Source: Oryzias latipes
Lineage: Eukaryota > Chordata > Actinopteri > Beloniformes > Adrianichthyidae
Assembly: GCF_002234675.1 (NCBI RefSeq)
Contig: NC_019872.2
Location: 8,138,950-8,202,949 of the forward strand
Direction: 5' to 3'
DNA length: 64,000 nt
Below the pieces are notes generated by a model. It saw only the letters and a program-made list of their open reading frames with translations. It had not been told where the DNA came from and ran no database searches. Made by a program: the position numbers and the translations under genes. Of this stretch, positions 1 through 12,600 are shown in pieces. Each line of letters opens with the position of its first letter. Positions within the stretch are counted from its first letter, which is position 1.

Positions 1-885
1 AAAATAATAAGAGGAGGTTCATTCTTCCTCCTGTTGAGCCTCTGCCCTCACATCCATCTTTTACTTTGAACTCAGTTCCAATCCTTTCCACAGCACTTTT
101 GGTATTTTAGCCTTTAATTGCAGGCGTGTTGATGTATTTAATACAGCACTCGTCTGCGCCAGACTTTTGTTAGGCTAACATGACTGAGAGCTGCTGTCTA
201 TGCCGATGTTAATGCTGATGACTTACAGAGTTGGAGTCCAGAACAGCATCTATTACAACGGCAAACACGACATGGCAAATTCTTGTGCTGCACAATTCAT
301 ACAACAAAATTAATCAACTTGTAAAAAACTTTTTTAAGCTCAAACACGATACGTTTGACCTCAAATTCCTTTTTTTTATTTGTTTGTTTGAAAATCATCT
401 CCTGAGGTGATCTTCAAATTGCTTCCATTACTTCTTGTCAAATTCCTGTCATACTTTAGAAAATAGCTCATTAATAAGAAGGCCTGTTTATCCATAACTT
501 TACACTGATATTTGACCTGTCATACCTATTTTTGTGTTGCTCTTTCCTGTAGATCCTCTGCTAGCTTTCCAGCATCTTTTATTTTACCCCCCATTATTTC
601 TCACTTGTGATCAGTTAATTTCTTAAATCACATGAAAGAAAATGTCTGTTCCTTCTTTTCCTTGTACAACAAACAAACTATTTGATGAACTCTTGCCCAG
701 ACCACCATTAAGTATTTATGTTTTAATATATCAATTACTCTACCATAGGTGCACAGCATGTCAGTAGTGTAGAGAGCAAAAAATAAACAGTTTTTGAAAG
801 AGACACTAATCAGCATCTGAAACGACGGACACATCAGCCATCTGACGCTCGCTCAAGAACGCGCCTAGTTTTTAAACTCGCATTT

Positions 886-1398
886 AGCCCATGGTGTTCA
901 CACTGGACAAGCAGGGAGGGACGTCTTCTTCTTCTTTTTCCTTTGCTATAGTTTGCCAGTGCATGTCCACCACCTACTGTCAGAAGAATCTTAGTGCGAA
1001 ATGTCGAAGTGGTGAATCTCGCTCCAGGCTTTTTCTTTCACAACTCCATTCTAATATATGAAAGACTTGGTGTCATATAACAGCAATGATGAATTTCTCC
1101 TCTGTGATCAGTTTGCAAATGGTTGGCACTTCTGTGAATTAAAAGGGACGCCATTCCTATTTCACTTCTAAATTTGAGTCCCTGATTGGTCAAAGGTTGA
1201 CCTGGTTTAACTTTCAACACACATGCAATGGCCACACGTTTTGTACGTAAAGCCCCAAAAAAGTCATAAATCCTTGCGTTATAGCCATTTGAGAGTTTTC
1301 AACGCAGAAACCTGAAACACACATTAACGCGCATTTACTTTCAAAAGGAAGTGGCCGCTTGAACACGCACTGCCGAGGGTGGTGTGAACGTAGCTTAA
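886..1398. mobile_element. Candidate miniature DNA transposon
   Basis: The left edge carries a GTGTTCACAC motif and the right edge carries GGTGTGAACGTAGC, so the ends are roughly inverted. The interior has no coding capacity. The match is imperfect and no clean target duplication was found, so this is only a tentative non-autonomous element. Confidence 0.3.
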
Positions 1399-4115
1399 CA
1401 CTTACTTTTTCGCACTGTATTATTTGTGCACATTCATTTATAAATTTTTCTGCATGAATACTTCACATAACCTCAAGAGTTTTAAAGGAATGCACAGATT
1501 AACCTCTTACAATACAGTTTGCACTACTTTGTTCAGTATATAGTAGAGCAAACAGCATGTGTGTGTGTTGCCTTCGTCTTGGACATCTCATGCTGAATAA
1601 CACTTTTCTCCTTCAGATCAGCTTGACCTCCTTCTTTTCTCTGGCTCTATATCCTTCTGCTTTTCTGTTGCTCGTCAATATGTTTATTCTTTTTCTGTCT
1701 TCTTGTTTTGAAAGGAAAGAGAAAAATCTTGGTCAGTCATTTGGTTTGGACAAAACAGTACGTTGTAAATCAATGATAAGATGACCAACATGTGAAACTG
1801 TCCAATCTGTCTGCTCATCATCAAACACTCTCTCTGACTTTAAGTGTGAGGATTGGGCCCCTTCCTTTGGTTTGTTTTCTGTTATGTAGTCTTGGATTTT
1901 GTAATGTTCCATTTTCAGCCTTGTTTTTTTCTTCTGTCAGTCTCACCTGGTTTCATTTACTGAGTATTCACAACTGTCTTCAATTTAGTTAATCCTCCTC
2001 AGAGTATTTAAGTGTCTGGTTTTCAGGTCATCTGATTACCATTTTTGTTCCCTTCTATCACAATTTGTTCATGTTTTTGAAGTTTGTTTTGGTTTTTTCT
2101 TTCAAAGTTCCTGTAATCAGGTTGGGTCTTCTGCATTTTGGGTCATACATTACCGGTTCCTGACAGTCAGTATCTGATAAACAGTCAAAGATTCAGATAA
2201 GAAATGATCAGTGGGTGCAGTGCAGGCGAAGCCCAATCTTAAACACAGATGAGACCGTTAAACATCGGCTGACAGTTGGAACAGCAGCAACAGATAAAAG
2301 GCCAGATGTGACTTTGAGCCCCAACGTGAGCTAGGCCGTTAAGAATGACCCAATCAATAGTAATCCTATTGATCCACGTGTCAGCTGTTCTATTAGTCAC
2401 ATGTGCGAAGTGGAAGGAAGACAGACTGCTGAAGAAGATGAACAGGAAAATGCAGATACGAAGAGTAGCAGCAGGTTGTGGAACAGAAAGGTCTGCATGA
2501 TGCAGATGATGCATAATCCTCTTCAAATGTGAGTTACCATCTCAACAACCACAATTCTATTTTGCTTTCCTTTCATAATTTCTTGTAAAAACTGCAACCA
2601 TCTTAGTGCTTAACTTACCACAACAGAGCAGGCACTACGCCACTTCTCTGTTTTCACAAAGTGCCATTTAGCCTCCTTAACTACACACATTATTTAGACC
2701 ATGAAACCCCCAACCATTAAGTCTCTGTGGTGTAATAAACTGAACGGGGTTTGGGGGGTTTCTGGCAAACACACAAAAACAAATGTGTTATAGCCTGAGC
2801 AGGTCTTCAGACTGTGTTTGTTGACTCTGGCTCCATCTGTTGACAAAGCAGCACACAAGCACAAAAGGACTCAGAGACAGATCATTCTCAGGTGAAACCA
2901 AGTCACTAGAGGTCACTGTAGTTTTCTGAAGTTAACCTTTAAAACTCCATGTGCCCCTTCAAATAACTACCGGTACTCCTGTGGGAAATGCTACACAGTT
3001 TACAAGAGCCTAAGGACGCACCAGAATCTGAGATTAATGTAGATAATAAATGTGTTTTTAACTGGCACTATTTCAAATCACTTCTAATGCTTTTTCTAAC
3101 AGACAACAAATAATTATATAAATATAAAGTCCCATTTTTTATTTTGGACTCATTTTAAAATAAGTTGTATTTTTGTTTTTTTTACTATTTATATTTTTTG
3201 TAGCAATTTCCAGGTCATTGTTTGAAGTGGAAGAGGTTTGAATCACTTTTGGTGTCACAGGGTTGCTGGTGCCAACTAGGAATGCCACAATTCTTGGTTT
3301 AAAACAACCGATTCTTACACGGATCCAAGAAAAGGAGCCATGTCACAGACTCCTTTATGGAGTGGTTTCTTAGAACAGACTTTCCTGCGTGATTGTCTCC
3401 TCTGAATTCTCAGCAATGGGAAATAACTGTAATTCCAGACAGCTTTGTTGTAAAATAACCCTTGCTATCCTGTTGCTGTTGTATGTGTGTGATTGACTGC
3501 GTGTGAGGATCTGTGCACACGTCTTCCTAAACATCCAAGTGACTGTGTGTGAGAATGCATGTGCCCAAGTGCCAGAGTGTCAAATTACACTCAAGTTTCA
3601 TCCGTGCAATTCTAAAGATAGAGATGTTTGTCTGGTAGACTAGAGTAGAGTTTGCAAGCTACAAAATTGAAAGAGAAAAAAAGAGTAGAATAGATCCCAA
3701 TGTTTTGCTTATTTGTTATTTGCATGAATTCTTATCTCCCAAAAATTCAAAATATTTCAGAGAAAATGGAATGAAGTTTACTTGTGGATCTTATCAATAT
3801 CATCAGAGCGGTCACTGAATAAAATGTTGATACAAAGCAGGAGCTGTGTGAGCTTGTTCAATTGACAAATGTAAGCTTTGCATCTAACCATTAAACACAG
3901 CGTTACTTTGCCATGTAAATAGTTCATTTTCATTTTGTCATCCAGTCATCTTGTTCATCTGGCTTCATTTTAGCCTTGAAGTAAGAGGTTTTTAGTCATT
4001 TTGTTTCAATCCTTTTCATTATGACTTTTAAATTTAAAAAAATAATTTTAAGTGGAGCGAAAGCCAGCAGTACCTCTGGCTGGAAAACAGTGAACTGCAT
4101 CCACTGCTGCCTGGC

Positions 4116-4700
4116 TTAAATACCCACTTAAATGAAAATTATGTTTTTACAGTGTTCTTGTGGGATTTTTCTGATGATAGAGAACATATATTAAAAAATT
4201 AGGCTTAAAACTGCACTTGTGAGTAATTTTTATTCACATCGTTGAGAATCAGGAAGAGACAAATAAATACCAATTGAAAAAAGCTTCTTTGAGACATAAA
4301 AAATATGCTGAGTGGACTTAAGCTTCCTGCTCCGCACCATTCTGATTCATCAGTTTGTAGACAAATAGACTTCTGTACGTCTTTGTTTTCCTCGTCTGAG
4401 CTCACATCTGGCTCTAAACTGGACGGTTGGATAGCTACAATGTTACTCGTCATTTTTGTTGCACCGGTAATGTTAGGTTGGGGGTGTGAGGGGCTTTAGA
4501 CTGGTGGGAGAGAGCGTAAACAGAGACCGCTCAGCAACAGGAAGGGGACCCTTCCTGAGCAGGGTTGTTTCATGCCAATGGTCCCACCCACAACTCTAAT
4601 GAACTCCTGCTGCTCTGCAGAAACTATGTCCTAGTAAACTACACATGTTTTTGGATTTTGGTTAAAGCAGATTAAAAGATGATCTGAGTTGGACATTAAA
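4116..4700 (+). mobile_element. Family-1 repeat, copy 1 (full length)
   Basis: This is one of eight copies of a non-coding family in this window. Shared blocks, in order, are: GTTCTTGTGG near the start, CTGATGAT.GAG.ACATAT, AGACAAATAAAT, AAGCTTCCTGCTCC, GTAGACAAATAGA, GTACGTCTTTGTTTTCCTCG, CATCTGGCTC, AATGTTAGGTTGGGG and CTGCAGAAACTATGTCCTAG. The outer edges read roughly TTAAA.ACCCACT and, inverted, at the right end, which suggests terminal inverted repeats. Open frames inside do not resemble any protein and are not shared between copies. Confidence 0.75.
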
Positions 4701-5474
4701 TATCCTTTTAGAATGAGAAATGACTATTTTTGACAAAAAACAATGAAGAATAAAAATGTTGAAGTAGCGTTGGTCCGTCCTCACTAAGCAGCACAGCAGA
4801 AACACTTACGAATTTCACACAGTGAAAGCTCAGAGATAAACAAGGAACAAAATGGGGTTGAATAGTTGGCTCACACAAAAATGAAGCTTTAAAGCAAAGC
4901 ATTTGACACAATAACATCTATCCATCTATCTAAAACATCTAAATGAGCTGAACATGTTATTGTCTAGCATTGTTAACATGAATTTTAATACAAACTTAGA
5001 ATCAATTTGTTGTCTTTTTCCAGTTGTGTTTGTTTTCAAAGCCTGAAATGCAGAAGTAGCATAGATAAATCAAAACATTTAACAACAAACATTTCTGGCT
5101 GACATGGATTTGAGCCACTTAGAGCTGCAGATCGCAGCAGGGGACTCACTTGACAGTTGTGGATACAAGGTTAGTATTCTGATGTGTCTTCATAAAGACA
5201 GGAAACAGCTTCTCACAAACCATGACAACAGATGTGTCAAAAGTCATTCTCATCATTCTCATCAGCACCACAGACAGCAAACGTCTGCTGCCCCACAGCA
5301 GATTTTTGAAGACTCTAGTGGTCTACTTCTTTGCTTTTCTTTCTTTCTTCCTCCTTCACTAAACTGTCATTCTCTCCGTCTGGATGACCTTGTAACAACT
5401 TTTCTGTCTCTCCGATCATTCTTCTCCTTCCTCCGTTTAAGGAGCATTTCTCCTGCTGCGTCCCGTAAATCCTG

Positions 5475-5646
5475 AGAGGAAAGGGGAGGAGGAAGAGGAG
5501 GGAGGGAGGGAGCGAGGGAGGGGGAAAAAAAGGATAGGAGGGAAGCATAGGGGAGGGGTAGGGGGAGAGCAAACTGAGGTGTTGGTGGATGTAGCTGTGT
5601 GCCGGGGGGTGAGCTACCTAACCCGGGCTGCTCCGCTGAAACATCC
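5475..5646 (+). promoter_or_regulatory. ubtd2: ubtd2 promoter / 5' UTR, polypurine tract
   Basis: A roughly 90 bp almost pure purine stretch (about 5474-5565, GGAGG and GAGGG units) lies just upstream of the ubtd2 start codon, followed by about 70 bp of GC-richer sequence leading to the ATG. No TATA box is evident. This fits a TATA-less promoter and 5' UTR. The transcription start is inferred from position only. Confidence 0.5.
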
Positions 5647-8600
5647 ATGGGTGGCTGTGTCGGGAGCCACCACGACTCTTCGGGAAGCTTGAACGAGAAC
5701 TCGGACGGCACTGGAGGTAATGTTTCGTGCAGGGGGGGGGAGCGTTTGAGCGTGGCCGTTTAAAGGGCTTCTTATTATATGGGGGTTCTGCATGCCGTCC
5801 TGACTGACTGGAGGTCTTCCTTGTTCATATCCGCGCAGACAGAACAGGCCTGCAGGGTGTCTCTCTCTTTTTTGTTTTTTCCCCAGCGGGCTTCCGAAGG
5901 AGGAGAAAACCTTCTGCTAGTCACTTGACCAACTAGAATCTGCTCTCTGTCTTTTTTTCCCCACCGCCCCCCTCTTTGTTTTGTAGTGTTGACTAAGCTA
6001 GCCGGCTAAACCGTAGCTAGTTAGCTTGCTAGCTTTCCCTACGTAAATATGGGTCACACAGGCGAACAGGGGGTCGCTCAGTGGGATTTAAATTTTGCCC
6101 CCCACGCTGCTCAACTTCAAGTTCTGTTTCCCCGCTGCCTACTTCTGTTTATGGCCATCGGGTGTGCTAAAAGCGGTTCTTAAAAAAAAGTGTCGATGAA
6201 CTGAAGGTGTCAACTTAAAAATGCGCAGCATCATTAGTTAGCATTAGTTTTTGCAGCATTTTTGCAACTGTTGTCTGAAATGGCATTTGTAGGCAAGAAT
6301 GTCTGCAAAAATGTTATCAGTAACTAAATAACCGAATATTTTATACATAAACTTCACCCAAAAAAATCTAATTGTTTCAGTAATTTTGCAGGATCTCTTT
6401 TATTTATGTGCTAAAAAAAGCATCTTTTTAGTGTTCTTGTTGCATTTTTCTGAGCATTTCTTCTTTCTAATCGTTGTAACTAAGGAGCAGACGAAAAGAT
6501 GACGGGAAAAGCGTGTAGCAGTGACGTAGGTGCTACAAGCAGTGGGCCACCAGCTCCCTGTTCCACTCGATTCCACTGCATCCACTTGCAGACAAATAGA
6601 TTCATGTATGTGTCCTCGTCCAAGCTGGCATCTGGCTCAAAACTACACAGCTGGAGAGCTCCAATAATATTGCTCGCCATTTTTTTGTTTTGCATCTTTA
6701 ATGTTTGGTTGGGATTGTGAGGGGCTGTAAGCTAGCAGGAGAGAGAGTGTCAAACAAAGGGATGATGGGAAATAAGGGAAGGCTTACTCCATGCCAACAG
6801 TACCGCCCTCAGATCAGAGGCGAATTTCTGACGAACTTCTGCCACTCTGCAGAAACTGTGTTCCAAGAAATAACTTTTATTTATTATTATTTTGGCTTAA
6901 AACAGCATTATTATTTTTAAACACCACTAGGAATTTTGAACTAAATCAACAGATGATTGGAGTGGGACTTTAAAGATAATCTGAAATACCATGAAATGTA
7001 CAATAGTTTGAAAATAATTGAAGAATTGCTTTGATTTGTCATACAGTAGTCATAAAAACGAATGAAACAAGCCTGGACAGAAGTGAGGAGGCCTTAACTT
7101 CTTTATTTTGTTGCAATGGCCACAAACTATTTCTATAATCTGCACCTGCCAACAGGTATTATGGTCCGGTGTCTTTTAGCTGACATTGTGCAGTATATAA
7201 GTCATGCCAGAATGCCTTGATAGTCTTGAGATTTCTTTAAACTTGCACAGTTTTATTTGCAACCTGTTCCAGATGCAGCTAAGCAGCACCAGACCTCAGC
7301 TGAGCTGTGTCCATGTTTCACTGTAGGAACAATACCTTTTTTTTTTGTCTGGATCAGTTTTCCAACTGTGAGCAAAGGGCTGATGAGCCTCGCCTTAAAG
7401 CTCCAGCTTTGTCTTGTCTATCCAAAAGGGATTTAAGTTTTAGCGCTTTTGAATATGCATTATGAGAAATTCCATTCTTTTTGTTCCGATTATGGTTTCA
7501 AAAATGGACTTATTCCTGGTTGTCTCCCATGAATTCCACTTCAGCTCAAACATCATCAGTGCAATGTGACCTGGTCGCCCTTTAAACAGGCAGACTGACT
7601 CAACACAGCATTGAAAACCCCAGTGATGATAATTAAAAGGACACACCTTAGTTTAGCTTGTCCCTATAGGCAAGTTGTTTTTTCATTTTTGGTCCAAGCA
7701 TTGTTTTGTTTTTTTGAAACCATTCTGTTGAAAAATGTATTTCCAGGCAATGGCCTATTTTAATGGAATAACTTTCTTTAAGTCTTAATACATGTTATTC
7801 TGAAGTAACTTCAGGCGATCATTAGTGCAGCTTTATGGATTAAAATCACCAAACAAAAAATATATTTTCTGAAGAAGATGGATTCCCTGAATCAACTCCA
7901 CAAGCTTTTTCTTTGTGTCACATTTTTCTTTGAAGCATGAAACATGACAGAGGACACTGTTTGAACAGCAGACATGGGGAGAGCACTTGGGAGAGTTGTG
8001 GGTTTTAAATGGTATTTATCTTAACGAAGAGGGAGTTTTCACAAAATTTTGAATCAAGCCAGAGTGTTGTTAAAGTCTTTTTAGGGCTGTTTCCTGGTTT
8101 GTTTGGTCTGAGAAGGGGATCTGCTGCTGGCAAGTGAGTCATTTTAATTCCAGACTGGGAGATAGATCAGTGAAAGGGGTGGGAAGGGAACAGAGTACTT
8201 GAAGATGCTATGATAAAGGCAGATTTCCTGTGTGTGTTTTTAATTTTACTTTTTTTACTTTTGCCTTAACTGCCTAGCATTAAACTTGATTGTCACATAA
8301 AGAAACGAGTCGACCCGTAGTTAAAATTCAAAACGATTGGAGTCAAGCAGCTGGTACTTGGGACCTTCGCGGTTAATGGAAGAGACAAGGCGATTAGACC
8401 TAAAAATGCCTACAATTATGTCCTAATAGAACAGGTGTCATCTAAAGGCGCACATGATCTATGTGGGACGTAATGAGAGTAAAAATGTTACCCACAATGC
8501 CCTAAATAGATCCTCAAGGATCTCTGAGTTAATGCAGGTCAGCCAAGTAGGCTAATGTTTAAAGATACATTTGTAAATTGTTACATAGCACCTGAGTGGG

Positions 8601-9575
8601 AAAATTGGGCTTATGCAAAAACAAGAGTTTGCATTTGATTAAGAAGAATTTTAAAACTTAGCGTAAATGGAGGGCTAAAAGTTTTACTGCATATCCTCCT
8701 GACAGCTTTTTGCAGCGTTTATTGGGTCATCCATCATTGACTAAAAAGCAGGATGTGCTTTGAAACTGAACCGTCTGTATCCCATTACAGTCCATCTTTT
8801 ATTTGAAGGGGAATCTTGAAACTACAACCCTAAAACTTTGATGAGCCAATCTTTCACTTCACAGGTTCTTGGTAGAAACAACCTCCTGTGTGTTTTATTT
8901 TCAAAGTTTGTTTATTCCCCTTATGTTCTTCTGAGCTTTTCTGAGTCCAGTTACTGTAACTTCTTCCAGTTCAGGTTGTTTGGCGTTACGGTTACTGTAT
9001 AGTTTGCATCAGTAAATGCAAGCCATAGATGGCTTTTAGTCTTGTTTGTCCCTCTGTGTCCCTGTGGCAACCTAATAGGCTCCAGCTCACCCGTGACCCT
9101 AAACAGGATGCATGCCACTTCTGTGTATTTCTCATTATACCAGCACCTAAACAAATCCTGCACTCTGAATGTAATGTCAAACAAGGATGTCAATTTGAAG
9201 CCAAAGATGGAGATTTTTTTTTTTATTAAAAAAAAATGTTCTAGAAGGTGATTATGGCTAAATAATGGCTGTAAGGCAGTTAGTGTAAGTGTAGTTGTAA
9301 TTGTGTACAGTACTTGCACCCATTTCTTTCCATACTTTCATCATCCTTTGACCAGCATGGAAATTGTCCCTGATTGAACCTGATCATTTTATTCTATTCA
9401 TTTTAACAGTTTATTTTGGGTCTCTTGCAGTTCTTATCTTGTGCTGTGAAGAGCATCAGAGGCTTTATTTACTATAAGCAGTCAGTGGAAGGTGAGCAGC
9501 ATCCGCCTGAGCCATGTGATCAGAGTACATGTGTACCAGCAGCAGGTGTAACTCAATGCCTTGAGCTGGCGTCCC

Positions 9576-9607
<32 letters not shown>

Positions 9608-12600
9608 TCTCGTCTGTCCCTGAGTTGCACACTCTGACGCGAACACGTGTGCGCGCTGTCCTGTACCTGTCGTACCCTTCGGTGGTGATCCAGATGGCAT
9701 TATTCATTAGCCATTCTGCTGCAGATGGAGCCCTGTATGATGCCACAATTACGCTGGCTTTTATTAGGCTCATTAATTCAAAATGCCTCGCTCACACTGT
9801 GTGCACCCACTCCTCTATAGTTTTGTTCTCAGTTTTCCACCAGCAAAGAAGAGGACAGGCATTATGCTATCTTTTAGAAATGTTTTATGACTGTCTTTAC
9901 ATTTGCTTTGGGTTTTCTTCTTTTTCTGCACTTGTCTTTCTTTTCCCACACTGCTTACCTTTTTTTCCTCTCCACGTTCATCCTTTTCCTCCCTAAATCC
10001 CTCTCTTCTAATTCCTCTTCTTCACTTTCAGTAGCTCTAGGGCGTAACCAGCCCCTGAAGAGAGAGCGGCCTAAATGGAAAAGTGACTACCCGATGACTG
10101 AAGGCCAGCTGCGCAGCAAGAGAGATGAGTTCTGGGACACGGCGCCAGCCTTCGAGGGCCGAAAGGAGATCTGGGATGCCCTTCGGGCCGCAGCCAGCGC
10201 CTTCGAGAGCAACGACCACCTACTGGCACAGGCCATCCTGGACGGTGCCAGCATCACACTGCCTCATGGTAACAAGCAATTTCCCCTGTGGTTCATGTTA
10301 CGTCATTGTTTTTCTTGTACTGCCTCTCCTCAAAGCGCACAGAAAGACTGGATGGAGCTGGACCGTTCCTGTTTTGACAGGTCAGAAAGCCTGTGGGTCA
10401 TAGTTTGCAGGATGTAGGAAGATTGTGTGTCTGGTTAGCAGTGATACGGCCCTGACTGCTCATCACACATTCCTTCTATCAGCTTTTCTATAGTTACTTA
10501 CAATTATTATTTGCATTTATGATGCCCAAACCAATGACCAGATTTTCCACACTACAAGGCCACAAAAGCTGGAATGTTTGTTCAAAAACGACAGTGCGCC
10601 TTATAATCTGGAGATCCTTATCAGGGCTCCAGACTGCGACCACTTGGTCGCATTTTGCGACCAAAATTTGAGAGTGTGCGACTGAATTTTACATCCAGTC
10701 GCACATGTGCTACCAGTACATTTGCCTCCCCCACCCTCCGTATTTTTATACATTAAACGTGGAAGGGGCACATCAATGATCGATGAAATGAGCAATGAAA
10801 TCATCAATAAGACGCGAGCGCACACGCAGACAGACACACACACTCGCGTGTCATTGAGTGATGCCTGAGGCGGCCAATGCGTGTGAGAAGAATAGGGAAA
10901 GTCACTGCAAGTGGGTAAAATATGTGGAGTGGGCGGGGCCTAGAGACAATCGAGTGCGCGTAAACACCTGTGGGAAGGAAACGGAGACAAATATCATCAC
11001 AACCCGATATGTGCGTCTGAGCTATGAGCAAGCGAACTATTGATTCGTTCTTCCGACCTGCAGCTAGTGTACCAGTGCCAGAGTCTACAGCAGCGAGACT
11101 GAAGGAGAACAGGAATTAGGAGTTGTCTTTAACATTCAATTTAGTTTTAATATGCCTCTCCCCCTAAGTATGATCTGTGATATTACATCTTTTATAATTA
11201 TTTTAATGTTTTGTAATAGATGTAGCCTTTTTTAATCAGTTGGTATTAAATTATTTTAATTGATCAGGGAACTACAAAAAAACCATCAGGACACATGCCC
11301 CATAATGCATTGTTTTGTAGTCTGTATAAAATATATGTCTCACACCAGGTGATCTGTGCAGCATTGCGTCCATCTGGGTGATCTCAAATTATTGTGCATC
11401 TTGGCTGCACTTATTTGGTGTCACCAAGATAAATTTCCATCCGTTTTCTTTACTTATTTGTACTGTCATGACAGCGATGGTGCTGTCACTTTACCTTCTT
11501 GTTGCATCTTCAAAAGTGCAGATTAAAATGTGACACTGAATTTGAAACAGCACATTGTAATTTCTGCATCTATTAAAGTATTTATTAGTAATACAGTGGA
11601 AATTAGTAGATTTGGTTAGCAAGTTGATTTACGGTATGCGCCCCTAAATTTTCTGGTTGTGCCCCTAAAATTTTCAGTTGGGGGCCACTGTGCTCCTAGT
11701 GAAAAAAGTTAGTCTGGAGATCCTTATATATAGATTAATTCTGGTTTTGTTTACTGATGTTGTGATTTTGAAGATGAAGTGATTTTGAGAGGTACACAGT
11801 GCTCTGTTAAGAGGTCAGTCTGTTTTTTTCCATGTTACTAGCAAGTTTGGGAGTTGGCGTAGTCTTGTTTGTTTTAGAAGTCTGTTTTTTCACAAGTTGC
11901 AAACAAGGTTGGGAGTTTCAGTTAATGTGAATTTGCTAACTTGTAGCATGTTACAAACAAGTTCCAGAGTTACGGAAGTCTGATCGACTGACTGATTGAC
12001 TCATCTCTGACTCTTTTGTCTCGCTTAGATCTCCTTATAGTTCGGTGTGCCTTATATGTGAAAGAAGTTTAAAGTAGACCATACATCAATGGTGCGTATG
12101 CCTTATAACCTGATGTTTCCTATAGTCCAGAAAATGTGATGCTGAAAAAGTGAAACCTTTTTAAGGAACTACCGTGTCACTAAAATACATTGTGACACTA
12201 ATCCCTCATTGTAACAATTAATACCTTAAACAGGAAGTGAAGTTGCCATACATTGTTTGCTAATTTCTGCTTGGTGTCTGTTACCCTTTTTTGTTGAGCC
12301 ATTTTTGCTGCATTGTTGACTTTTGTCGCAACTGCGCGTACAGGTAAATCCAGGTTGTCTCTGAGGGAAATTGGGCAAATTTGTACTAGCCACGCTAGTG
12401 GCCCGCACAACATTTTTACGATATAGACTGCTCGGTGAGCTCATAGAGCCAAAATGTTCATGCACGCTTTCTGCTACGGGCATGCTGCAGGTCACAGGTC
12501 ACACTTAATACGTGAGGGTAAGTAAGGGTGAAGTGGGTGAGACACAGACATTTTCAAGTGAAAGATCAGTGCAGCCTGACTGTTAGAAATGAAAAAAGAC

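Larger units (their letters stand above)
1..5474. other. Intergenic region upstream of ubtd2
   Basis: No coding exon is supported here. Open frames are short, lack recognisable domains and are not flanked by matching splice sites. The region is AT-rich single-copy-looking DNA with two repeats listed separately: a candidate miniature element near 0.9-1.4 kb and one copy of the in-window 0.6 kb family at 4.1-4.7 kb. A distal exon of a gene lying to the left cannot be excluded. Confidence 0.6.

Noticed and set aside
5315-5711. Two minus-strand open frames (85 and 114 residues) over the ubtd2 promoter
   Set aside because: They are Pro/Ser/Leu-rich read-throughs of a polypurine tract and the antisense of exon 1; no domain and no splice partners.
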